From positions 1,488,001-1,552,000 of the forward strand of contig NZ_CP031123.2 of NCBI RefSeq assembly GCF_002843235.3: a stretch of 64,000 nucleotides of DNA, written 5' to 3'. Below are positions 38,901 to 45,505 of the stretch, piece after piece. Numbering within the stretch: the stretch's first letter is position 1; each line of letters starts with the position of its first letter. The DNA is from Providencia huaxiensis (GTDB lineage Bacteria > Pseudomonadota > Gammaproteobacteria > Enterobacterales > Enterobacteriaceae). Position numbers and translations under genes: made by a program. The notes under the pieces were generated by a model. The model searched no databases. It was not told the DNA's origin and worked only from the letters and a program-made list of their open reading frames with translations.

Positions 38901-40246
38901 CGGAAAGGGATGATTATATGAAAATCCCTAAGGGATATAATTCCCGCTATCCTATTTTAGATACAAACAATGGTGATGACCTCATTGAAGATAATAGCAT
39001 GACAGGAAATATCATAAATTCAGGTGATGGTAATGATATTGTAATTGCCAATGGAGGGGCGAATGTTTTGTATGGGGGAAACGGTAATGATTATGTATAT
39101 GGTGGTGAAAAGAGCGATCTGATTCTATCTGATTTAGGTAATGATAAACTTGATGGACAAGGAGGTGGGGATCATTATTTAATCGATGGAAGTAAAGGCC
39201 TCGGTAATACAGAGATAGTAGACCAAGTTGGATTTAATCGTATTCATTTATTTAACTTTAGAACAGAGTATAAGGTCATAAATCAACGAGAAGAGACTTA
39301 CCATCTTTATACATCGGAATCTAATTTGCGGACAGTCAAAGTAAAAATCCCCCAAGATAATAAAAATAACAATAATCAAGTTTATCACCACCAGCGATTA
39401 CCCTCACATATGCCAATCCATATTCATAATGATGGTATGGCTCATTTAGTTCGCTACCTTGCTGAACAGCGCCAATATAAAACAGAATTAGCGCCCGAGC
39501 AGATTTGGCACCCTATGGATGAATTTAAACATTTTTCTAACGAGCTAAGTTTTTCATCAATTATTGATACAGAGGCAAAGAATATACATATTAGTGAGAA
39601 TGCACCATTTAGGCGTTTGTTTATTCGGACAAGTGGTTCAGAGCAAAAAATTTGGGATAGAAGTGGAGTTGGACGAGTATTTAAAGGGCAAGCAGTCACA
39701 GGAGCTATTTCAATACCAGATGGTATTGAGGGGAATAATGTTCTTTATGCGTCAACAAGTGATACCAATTTATATGGTGGTGAAGGCAATGATGTTTTCA
39801 TCTCCAATGGTTCAAATGGGTTGTTGACAGATGCCAGTGGGAAAAATAGCTTTATTATTAATGGTGAAATTGTCGGTTGGAATTCGCTGTATAGCTTTGG
39901 CGGTGAAAACACGATTTACCTCATTAATTTTAATAAGGACGTCACTCGAGAAGAACCTGATCACCGGAGTAATGCAACTCGATATATTTATACTTCAGAG
40001 CAGGGACGCAGTGTGAAAATATTTCAGTATCCGAATACGATAGCGCCTACTGTTGTTCATGTGCAATCTTTAGAGGGGTTAGATGCGCATTCAACCCAAC
40101 AAAAATTGGATCATCTAGTGGAGTCGTTAGCTGCATTGCGTTTACAAGATGAAGAAAACGGTATTGGTATGCAGGATATTGAACATTTACAGGTGGATTG
40201 GGCCCCTGTTAACCTTGTGGATAATTACATGAAAAAAGTAAGTTAG
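32933..40246 (+). CDS. Giant toxin-like protein: C80-type protease, pseudo-protease, TcdA/TcdB-type pore region, RTX-like repeats
   Basis: The protein has 2437 residues. Residues 70-260 look like a C80 (clostridial-toxin/MARTX) autoprotease: WVVIGHGQ places a His at 133 and VLAGCQLG a Cys at 178, 45 residues apart. Residues 368-510 repeat this fold (LLKDFPNSTLLFQ, LEHGDIEQ) without His or Cys. Residues 1040-1270 resemble the pore-forming region of TcdA/TcdB and Mcf toxins (ANHFGQGIGSTGIFLT, ASAFFNYGDMVLQP, a long hydrophobic stretch near 1184-1240, then REGIRAALGF). Glycine/aspartate repeats (GDGNDIVI, YGGNGNDYVYGG, YGGEGNDVF) occur near 1665, 2015-2085 and 2265-2310. No glycosyltransferase-like or other known effector domain was recognised. 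The start lacks a strong ribosome-binding site; an ATG at 32957 is an alternative. Base use is visibly richer in A and T than in the neighbouring operon. Confidence 0.85.
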   Translation: MININDKKMNDKIINKDLIFLTEHIDGRPLVGEQSSELNNISNWFNPIDEFTRLKIAHHSMSKPTNDSTHDYHVLIQIGGDDTAAKSTGRLLAKFPNNSLVIQFDIANEQWKVLHGDLETKIKGKIRWVVIGHGQYKGRNQQSYFEGYQAYQLIAGLKYLKSHVLKAYPPSKIVLAGCQLGRGGVNENFVFRASVELAKQGIYLPVVGYNRPIGVTSDSKKITWPYDLTGEKQSTKNWRLEINFNQTDQQAYINGKHASLYFIDELRSGELDVWQLIKDYHSTAMDIFRDPNNEYKIDIDLIKKVAFNHDAYAIFKNKLNTKGILFNSDFRREILREYENVGILEAPLWLMINKDNVNVNSQKNNDNIKIIIRTGRGIVGKKYTEDLLKDFPNSTLLFQLNPNTMEFFLEHGDIEQLLKAPKQQWILIDNLHPEPGYVQNYANSLNVLRLRYGFKMPESISLYLTDKKSLLTKDEKISFFDDLKSKLKTNGIYSKVFLENNFETRHKIRALLEDISIGNLLIENIDISKNLYLKGHFTFQDGSIDKDKLKVAAYDPIISKRINKICDAENENYFSQMWDSIFSDDGTTGIKQQVIEVKEILVFLSHQPEKINYLSKQSISRLSELFPSGQGYNHAEVLKLVQDPIKLKEYNQHIEDFLIIYIDIEMPFADKKSLRKEFELIIDLNEKIKSNYAALSQLSFKDGFDITLNKLPVEIHYFEGLYFLHILKYSNLTNEQRLQFNDKLEVLTKLTRKKELGNITSNELQVLNRFDEIYQFNSNLLGAVSNEINEQSHIVLFENIGNNQIITFQSDEEIYTITSYSCNDKYFLTLSDTTGVELIISHSEFSQAKQHLFNIFNEYINQEIIKEDGTASTRGSIAGFKHEVGEALFGEVKSINTKSEAYQSMQKNIMSELDVVFRLSEISVTDNSEIIFGEQVTSLKTLRDIGATIDNEPLDFKHTKLASWEDNVKFNPDKLVFQLAFLTGNEKDINLIKMLNKSLQDDQIARRIDGNSMLQPRAVLQEQFQIIQKLQFDDWANMETAMEDLRRVGAKLPVYARMANHFGQGIGSTGIFLTINSVYQLIDELDNPNLSEKEKREIQRNLDLACASAFFNYGDMVLQPILLKLAYKQAGSFNVSSKITARITIIFNLIGMGLDVYQACEAFEQLDKVTNDKDRQDLIVNGSLSIANIAVGGVTMIGIIIGSSAIPVVGLIVAGSLLIGGMVYTGIRAVEKIEEELGESLDWDEKAREGIRAALGFPPSDNILNRFSYKQHLTYFKNINWQQDLDTFKSSFLYQGFDEHLQLVGKPILEEHIKYYIYYRDNSKTIDSIEFSDSDNSVFLRHIDSDEIGPYYTIEQINFIRENYYYDPQDNRWVKSTQPQSINELNFNYRFRLVNKKAPIDYKDIGEEVANDIIVLNPEYDSSLLKEFLHKNNLGTSYRLKKRQSVATQLSSLSASELRLFQARNNYTNITHPDINSNIAVHRLGSEFLNQPIDIARELLSESPRVIYEGMQNIGYRYEKEAKQKNISFNPGNGTDIIVGKKNSRNLFNINTGHKFLVGGEMDDITNLSLLFKYDVQENKDIYFDGNGGSNGIIIKDIPSKCKIDINLSNETSEVALINHGVKRIHLRNVHDVMLIGDRTTKAELLGNKEPNTLDAGATIAFIQGLEGDDQLIFESGIVNGGEGDDSYFLRRVDWYNEQDELNNNLLELSAVIIENTQSQSRVNLGYTLNEIKGVCISGNDLILAIEMKLAESETKKLILNVTLKNMYKRHSNGREIVHRYQLHTRDGFVLNTKSNDLDSSASHIISENIFNITYQKGVATTMSIDESEKTISVDNKIHHQPLWGDFKFHGLVSKLEYEGSSSGDYLLMVSRNSHVMITKGKDIYQVSPDQIFKGKITFDFLNIKPEMKDDFDVLILLPYENGFNIKALGTSIFLYDKFSNEKLEINLINLSFPMSKDIYIKDGHGSLFKIKVGQEFHDVEAVECLELPTERDDYMKIPKGYNSRYPILDTNNGDDLIEDNSMTGNIINSGDGNDIVIANGGANVLYGGNGNDYVYGGEKSDLILSDLGNDKLDGQGGGDHYLIDGSKGLGNTEIVDQVGFNRIHLFNFRTEYKVINQREETYHLYTSESNLRTVKVKIPQDNKNNNNQVYHHQRLPSHMPIHIHNDGMAHLVRYLAEQRQYKTELAPEQIWHPMDEFKHFSNELSFSSIIDTEAKNIHISENAPFRRLFIRTSGSEQKIWDRSGVGRVFKGQAVTGAISIPDGIEGNNVLYASTSDTNLYGGEGNDVFISNGSNGLLTDASGKNSFIINGEIVGWNSLYSFGGENTIYLINFNKDVTREEPDHRSNATRYIYTSEQGRSVKIFQYPNTIAPTVVHVQSLEGLDAHSTQQKLDHLVESLAALRLQDEENGIGMQDIEHLQVDWAPVNLVDNYMKKVS

Positions 40247-40257
40247 AGAGGCGAGGT

Positions 40258-40298
40258 AAACCACAAAACTTAAAAATATAGGGAGTTTTGTGGTTTTT
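40258..40298 (+). terminator. Strong rho-independent terminator after the toxin gene
   Basis: AAACCACAAAACT (40258-40270) pairs perfectly with AGTTTTGTGGTTT (40284-40296), followed by TT and an AT-rich tail. It lies 11 bases past the stop codon and suggests that the toxin gene is transcribed alone. Confidence 0.88.
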
Positions 40299-40441
40299 AA
40301 GTCATTATTTAGCCCAAATCATCTTTATCTACAAAGTGTTGTACTAAAATAGTTTTAAAATTGATGCTAGAATTTAACGATTAAATGTAGCAAGTTATTT
40401 AAAATATATTATTTTTTGTTGTAACGGGAGAGTATATAGCA

Positions 40442-41326
40442 ATGAGACGTTTTATTAGTTTAGAGCTGCCTCCTGAACCCATAATTAATGGCCAGTGCGT
40501 AAGGAAACGCCTGAAAAATAGCATCTGTGATAATTGTGCCACCAGTTGTCCCGTCGGTGCGGTATCGTTTAGCCATATGAATGCAGAAATTAATAATGAA
40601 CTGTGTTTCCAATGTGGTAATTGTTTATTTGCTTGCCCTGTAGATGCTATTGAAAATATCAACCCTCATGAACGTAGTTATCAAGGGGAGTTTCTGATAG
40701 TAAACCATGACGAGCCTATTGCGAATGCGGATGAACTGATTGTTTGGCACCGACAATATGGTATTCGTGGGATGCAAATTGCTGAACCGTGGGTTGATAA
40801 ATGGTTGCCAACGATAGCGGCATTAAACTTAAAACTCAAAGCGTTACAAGAACCTATTTGGCAATTGCGTATTGTTCAGCCGGAACAAGTTGATAGCGGC
40901 CGCCGTATGATGCTATTTCGTCAAAAATTAGATTCGAAACCTTTGGATAAGGGACAGGTAAAAACTGGGCTTAATGCGAGAAAGCAATTTTACCCTGAAG
41001 ATAGCTGGTTTAAAGTCGAGCTAGACACGGAAAAATGCATTCTTTGTGGTGCTTGTGCCAAAATGTGTGATGAACATGCGATAGAAATTGAAAATAACCA
41101 ATTTTTGATAGATGAAAAACGCTGTACGGGTTGCATGAGCTGCCAAGTCGTTTGTTTTCCTAAATCTATTCATGTACAAACCTATACAGCTAAAAATAAC
41201 GTGCCAAAAATTTTCCATTATTATGATGCGCAGTGCCATACTTGCCACTTACCCTTTTCTTCTTGGGAAGAAAATACCCATATTTGCCCAATTTGTGCAC
41301 AGCATAAGAAACAAGGGTGGCTATAA
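40442..41326 (+). CDS. Ferredoxin-like protein with several Fe-S cluster motifs and a C-terminal zinc-ribbon-like end
   Basis: The 294-residue soluble protein has four cysteine groups. The first, CDNCATSCP near residue 29, is incomplete, with Cys19 as a possible extra ligand. CFQCGNCLFACP near residue 58, CILCGACAKMC near residue 200 and CTGCMSCQVVC near residue 230 are full 4Fe-4S motifs. The middle 100 residues have no recognised motif. The end holds CHTC and CPIC pairs, like a zinc ribbon. It probably passes electrons to an unknown partner; no redox enzyme is encoded next to it. I do not recognise a named family. Confidence 0.8.
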   Translation: MRRFISLELPPEPIINGQCVRKRLKNSICDNCATSCPVGAVSFSHMNAEINNELCFQCGNCLFACPVDAIENINPHERSYQGEFLIVNHDEPIANADELIVWHRQYGIRGMQIAEPWVDKWLPTIAALNLKLKALQEPIWQLRIVQPEQVDSGRRMMLFRQKLDSKPLDKGQVKTGLNARKQFYPEDSWFKVELDTEKCILCGACAKMCDEHAIEIENNQFLIDEKRCTGCMSCQVVCFPKSIHVQTYTAKNNVPKIFHYYDAQCHTCHLPFSSWEENTHICPICAQHKKQGWL

Positions 41327-41333
41327 TGGTGAC

Positions 41334-41356
41334 TAAGGCTCATTTTTAGAGCCTTA
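41334..41356. terminator. Bidirectional hairpin between convergent genes
   Basis: TAAGGCTC (41334-41341) pairs perfectly with GAGCCTTA (41349-41356) around an ATTTTTA loop. It lies between the ferredoxin-like gene and the convergent hydrolase gene. Confidence 0.65.
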
Positions 41357-41369
41357 TCATGCTAACCTA

Positions 41370-42248
41370 TTAATTTAAATGATTAATTACCAGTTTTGCA
41401 ATTAGTGGATTAATCATTGGTGGCGTTTCGTGGCCCATACCTTCAATAACTTCCAATTTTGCGTTAGGAATATTGTCAGCAATATCTTGCCCTGCGGCTA
41501 AAGGGAAGAGCGGGTCGATTGAACCATGAATAACCAACGTTGGTACGTTAATTTGCTGAATATAAGGACGCAGATCTCCGGTAACGGCAACCGCAACAAT
41601 TTGGCGTTTAGTGCCTTCGGGTGAATGATTACGTGCGAGCGATTGCAGTATATATTCACGGTAATAACTTTCATCAAATGGGCCGAATGTTGAGCTGATC
41701 CGGCGATAAAATGCGAGTTGTCCTGATAAATATCCTTCTAAATCCTCTTTTGGGTTAGCACTTGGGCTCATCAATATTCGCATTACATCGGGAGCACTTT
41801 GTGGCAGCGCTGGGTTCCCTGTTGATGACATGATTGTGCAAAGAGAGAGTGTACGTTCAGGGAATTTCGCTGCTACTATTTGCGCTATCATTCCGCCCAT
41901 AGAACGTCCAATAAAGTGAGCTTTATCAATAGATAATGTATCCAATAGATGGATAATATCCTCAGCCATATCGAATAAAGTATAAGGAATAGTGAAAGGC
42001 TCACCTTTTTGCATTTTTTCAACCAATTCCCCTAAATTAATAGATGGAAACTCATTGATATGATGAGATAAACCCGCATCACGGTTATCTATACGTAAGA
42101 GATAAAAACCGGCATCTGCAATCTCCTGACAAAAATTGGAGGTCCAGCTAATGTTATGGCCACCTAAACCAGGAATAAGGACAATTGCAGGGTTATCTGG
42201 TGTTCCAAATGAGTCATAAAAAAGTGGAGCTGAATTAGTTTTGGTCAT
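41370..42248 (-). CDS. Alpha/beta hydrolase
   Basis: The 292-residue cytoplasmic protein has the oxyanion-side VLIPGLGGHNISW motif and FIGRSMGGMIAQ as nucleophile elbow (Ser near residue 117). VIHGSIDPLFPLAAG supplies the acid and GMGHETPP the catalytic His. It belongs to the family of esterases, haloperoxidase-like and aclacinomycin-methylesterase-like hydrolases. The real substrate is unknown. It is a single gene, convergent with the ferredoxin-like gene. Confidence 0.87.
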   Translation of the reverse strand: MTKTNSAPLFYDSFGTPDNPAIVLIPGLGGHNISWTSNFCQEIADAGFYLLRIDNRDAGLSHHINEFPSINLGELVEKMQKGEPFTIPYTLFDMAEDIIHLLDTLSIDKAHFIGRSMGGMIAQIVAAKFPERTLSLCTIMSSTGNPALPQSAPDVMRILMSPSANPKEDLEGYLSGQLAFYRRISSTFGPFDESYYREYILQSLARNHSPEGTKRQIVAVAVTGDLRPYIQQINVPTLVIHGSIDPLFPLAAGQDIADNIPNAKLEVIEGMGHETPPMINPLIAKLVINHLN

Positions 42249-42490
42249 TTTTCTTCCGGGATCGTTATTAATGAATAGTGCTATTTATATGCCGTAGTTT
42301 CGTTGTAATTGCGAGCCATAAAAATTGGCAATGATTATCTTTGATATAATTGAAATATACCATGGCAACGCAATATAAGTCTGTTTTTCAGCCAATTCCG
42401 TAAAGCAATTAAAAATCATTGAGATATGATAAGTAGTAAGCAAATCGTTTGCTTGAGTAGAATAATTATTAATATATTTTTAGGTTTTAT

Positions 42491-43027
42491 ATGATTTACT
42501 TTATTTCAGATACCCATTTTTGTCATTCGAACATTATTAACCTATGTGATCGCCCATTTAAAAGCACCAGTCACATGAATGATACATTAATTCATAACTG
42601 GAATGCGTATGTTACTGATCATGATGAGATTTACATACTCGGTGATTTTTTATACAAGGGCAATGGTGCGGATGCCAATAAAATATTACGCCGTTTAGCA
42701 GGGAAAAAATATTTGATCCGCGGCAACCATGATAAATTTTTAGACGACCCCGAATTTGACCAATCGTTATTTGAATGGGTTAAAAGCTATCATGAGTTGG
42801 AATATCAAAAACAAAAATTAGTGTTATTCCATTACCCAATACTAGAGTGGCAAGGTTTCTTCCGTGACGCGATTCACTTATATGGACATGTTCATAATTC
42901 AGGTAAAGACCCCGAGCAGTTTAAGCGTTTAGCGGTATTAGGGCCCCGGGCTATTAATGTTGGTGTGGATGTGAATAATTTTTTCCCTATTAGTATTAAA
43001 CAGATATTAAAAAAGGCAAATAGTTAA
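42491..43027 (+). CDS. Calcineurin-like metallophosphoesterase
   Basis: The 178-residue protein carries the complete metal-binding signature of small metallophosphoesterases: SDTHFCHSNI, YILGDFLYKG, IRGNHDKF, a middle FHYPILEW and the final LYGHVHNSG. It should hydrolyse a phosphate mono- or diester in the cytoplasm. Related small proteins are often encoded near mobile or phage DNA, but nothing of that kind is adjacent. The stop codon overlaps the stop of the convergent regulator gene by four bases. Confidence 0.9.
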   Translation: MIYFISDTHFCHSNIINLCDRPFKSTSHMNDTLIHNWNAYVTDHDEIYILGDFLYKGNGADANKILRRLAGKKYLIRGNHDKFLDDPEFDQSLFEWVKSYHELEYQKQKLVLFHYPILEWQGFFRDAIHLYGHVHNSGKDPEQFKRLAVLGPRAINVGVDVNNFFPISIKQILKKANS

Positions 43028-43653
43028 CTTTCTTTTTTTGCATACAAATAAACTGAAGCTCTTGATACGCCTAAGTGTTGTGCCACTGTTTCCATAGATT
43101 TTTTGATATCTAACAGGCCTTCATTGCGCAGCACTTCAATTAAGTTTTTTCTTTCGTCTGCTTTCAATGTCCGAGGTGTCGCTGCTAAGGTTGCTGCATA
43201 TTGGTCGATACGCATGCGAATGGCTTCCGCACCATTAGGCTCAATATGCTCTTTTATTGGGCTATTTCCCACATCTATAAACTGCGACAGCATACTTTGC
43301 ATGCCTCTAAACAACGTCATATCCAGATTTAAACACAATGCTGCGATATATTGCCCTGACTCATCTTTAATGCCAATCGACGTACTTTTTACAGGGCGCC
43401 CATCAGAAAATTGGTTGGTATAATTGGCGATGATGTTCGGAAAATCTGCAGATTCAATTCTTGCATGACCGAGTTCAGTAGTCGGTTCACCAACTTGGCG
43501 ACCAGATAAGTTATTATGAATCGAAAGGATTGAGTGTTCTGGGTTTTTAAGGTCGTGTACAACGACTTCACAAAAAGGCGCAAATGTTTCACTAAGGCCT
43601 TTTGCAATAATTTCAACTTGAGCCAGTAATGAATTATCTTTTTGATCTGACAT
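43024..43653 (-). CDS. YheO-like PAS / helix-turn-helix regulator (DauR type)
   Basis: The protein has 209 residues. The N-terminal two-thirds is the YheO-like PAS domain (FAPFCEVVVHDLKNPEHSI, STSIGIKDESGQYIAALCLN). The C-terminal end is a helix-turn-helix (METVAQHLGVSRASVYLYAKK). I chose the ATG at 43653 because AAGGGA lies five bases upstream. The family includes DauR, the regulator of D-arginine catabolism. It follows the dehydratase and ridA genes on the same strand and probably regulates them. Confidence 0.88.
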   Translation of the reverse strand: MSDQKDNSLLAQVEIIAKGLSETFAPFCEVVVHDLKNPEHSILSIHNNLSGRQVGEPTTELGHARIESADFPNIIANYTNQFSDGRPVKSTSIGIKDESGQYIAALCLNLDMTLFRGMQSMLSQFIDVGNSPIKEHIEPNGAEAIRMRIDQYAATLAATPRTLKADERKNLIEVLRNEGLLDIKKSMETVAQHLGVSRASVYLYAKKES

Positions 43654-43751
43654 GTCATTTCCCTTCATCTATCAAGCGGTAATAGTTAATTTTAACCTAT
43701 TTTCAGTGTTGCTAATAGATGAAGGGCGGTGAACATTATGAAACCCATTCT

Positions 43752-44717
43752 CTATAATACTAATTGTGCAAAGTGCTGAATATCGACATTGCCTCCACTG
43801 ACAATGATCCCCACACGCTTACCTTGAAACAACTCTTTGTGGGCAAGGGCGGCAGCATAGGACAAGCAACCTGTTGGCTCCACGATAATTTTCATTCGTT
43901 CAGCATAAAACTTCATGCGGTCAATAAGTTGTTCATCAGTTACAGTGAAAATATCATCAACCTTATTTTTGATAACTGCAAAGGTGTAGTTACCTAGATG
44001 TTGGGTTTGCGCACCGTCTGCGATGGTTTTCGGCGTATCAATGTGCACAATTTCCCCTCGGCGAAATGATTGTTGTGCATCATTGCCCGCTAAAGGTTCA
44101 ACCCCATAAATTTGGCAATTAGGGGATAACTCTCTGGTTGCAATGGCACACCCAGAAAGTAAGCCTCCGCCACCTAAGCATACAAACAGGGCATCTAATT
44201 CACCCACTTCTTCAATCAGCTCTTTTGCTGCTGTGCCTTGGCCAGCGATGATATCAGGGTGGTCATAAGGAGGAATAATCGTTAACCCTTGTTCCGTTGC
44301 GAGTTGTTGGCAAAGTACTTCTCTGTCTTCTTTGTAGCGATCAAAACGGATAACGGTAGCACCGTAACCTTGCGTAGCGGCAACTTTCACGGCAGGTGCA
44401 TCATTAGGCATTAGAATGGTGGCTGGAATGTGCAGAAGTTGTGCTGCTAAAGCGATGCCTTGCGCATGGTTACCAGAAGAAAATGCAATAACACCGGCTT
44501 TTTTCTGCTCAGGGCTTAATAAACTTAACGCATTAAAGGCCCCACGAAATTTAAAAGCCCCCATGCGTTGGAAGTTTTCGCATTTAAAAAATAGCTCACC
44601 ACCAAATTCTTTATTTGCGGTTGTTGAAGTAAGAACAGGGGTTTTATGCGCAAAACCCGCAATACGTTGTGCTGCTGCTTTCACATCTTGATAAGTCGGT
44701 AGTATTAATTCTGACAT
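43752..44717 (-). CDS. PLP-dependent threonine/serine or hydroxyaspartate dehydratase
   Basis: The 321-residue fold-type II enzyme carries the PLP-lysine block MGAFKFRGAFNAL, the SSGNHAQGIALAAQ loop, the phosphate-binding CLGGGGLLSGCAI stretch and a C-terminal VSGGNVDIQHF. It resembles serine racemase/threo-3-hydroxyaspartate ammonia-lyase relatives more than biosynthetic IlvA, since the regulatory domain is missing. The reaction would release a reactive enamine, which fits the RidA protein encoded 27 bases upstream. The exact amino acid cannot be fixed from sequence. Confidence 0.85.
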   Translation of the reverse strand: MSELILPTYQDVKAAAQRIAGFAHKTPVLTSTTANKEFGGELFFKCENFQRMGAFKFRGAFNALSLLSPEQKKAGVIAFSSGNHAQGIALAAQLLHIPATILMPNDAPAVKVAATQGYGATVIRFDRYKEDREVLCQQLATEQGLTIIPPYDHPDIIAGQGTAAKELIEEVGELDALFVCLGGGGLLSGCAIATRELSPNCQIYGVEPLAGNDAQQSFRRGEIVHIDTPKTIADGAQTQHLGNYTFAVIKNKVDDIFTVTDEQLIDRMKFYAERMKIIVEPTGCLSYAAALAHKELFQGKRVGIIVSGGNVDIQHFAQLVL

Positions 44718-44744
44718 GATATAACCCCAATGAATAATAAGTCG

Positions 44745-45149
44745 TTAAACAGAAACTGCAATCGCTTCAATTTCTAAGGCTGCGCCAAAATGAAGTTCAG
44801 AAACGCCTGCAACAGCACGGGCTGGGCGGTGCTCTCCTATCCACTTAGCATATATCTGGTTGAATAACGGCCAGTTTTCCATATTTGCTATATAAACTCG
44901 GACTTGAACCAAATGCGTTTTATCGCAATTAACGGAACTTAAGCATGCTTGTAAATTAGCAAGTACAAGGGAGGCTTGTTCTTGGAATGACGCGTTCGTA
45001 ATGGCATTACCGAGTTTATCAACGGGCAATTGCCCTGAGATAAAAACCAGTCCATTTGCAGTAACGCAGTGTGAATAATGCCCTTTTGGGGCAATGAGTG
45101 TTGGTGCATTGACACATTCAATATTCACACTCTCAATAAGTTGACTCAT
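44745..45149 (-). CDS. RidA-family enamine/imine deaminase
   Basis: The 134-residue protein has the RidA pattern: PKGHYSHCVTANGLVFISGQLP at the N-terminal half, then ANLQACLSSVNCDKTHLVQVRVY, and a catalytic-type arginine in HRPARAVAGV. RidA proteins hydrolyse 2-aminoacrylate-type intermediates released by PLP dehydratases, which is just what the next gene encodes. I chose the ATG at 45149 because GAGAGG lies just upstream. It is the first gene of the ridA / dehydratase / regulator operon. Confidence 0.9.
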   Translation of the reverse strand: MSQLIESVNIECVNAPTLIAPKGHYSHCVTANGLVFISGQLPVDKLGNAITNASFQEQASLVLANLQACLSSVNCDKTHLVQVRVYIANMENWPLFNQIYAKWIGEHRPARAVAGVSELHFGAALEIEAIAVSV

Positions 45150-45505
45150 ATCGACCTCTCGATAAAAAACCATTAACTGGATTTTTAGTCTAATCCTAGA
45201 CTATCTGTTTAGTCAATGCTTTTTTAGAGAATAAATTTGGTGTAAATAGCAACAAATTGTTATTGGAGTGTCCATCAACATGGCAAAAAGAAAAATATAA
45301 ATATAAGCGAGTTAATCAAATGATTTATTGGGGAAAAGGTAATTATTAAGCGTAAATTCATCACTATATTCCTATAGGCAGAATTTAAAGTGGCAAGGCG
45401 GACTAGGTGATATATCCTAATTGAAAATGATTAAGAATAATCAAATTGTGACGATATCATTTAAATGATAAGAAGTTGTTATATAAATACTTTTAGGGAT
45501 ATCAG
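45150..45505. promoter_or_regulatory. Divergent intergenic region with palindrome TAGTCTA-ATCC-TAGACTA
   Basis: The 350-base AT-rich gap lies between ridA and the DUF4132 operon and holds both promoters. The only clear structure is a perfect seven-base inverted repeat (45186-45192 and 45197-45203) about 37 bases upstream of the ridA start. It is a good candidate operator for the YheO-type regulator at the end of the ridA operon. No small gene was found. Confidence 0.5.

Noticed and set aside
32933..40246. Reading the giant gene as a haemolysin or adhesin with its own type I secretion system
   Set aside because: No ABC transporter, membrane-fusion or acyltransferase gene lies within reach on either side, and the protease and pore regions point to a toxin of the TcdA/TcdB/Mcf type.
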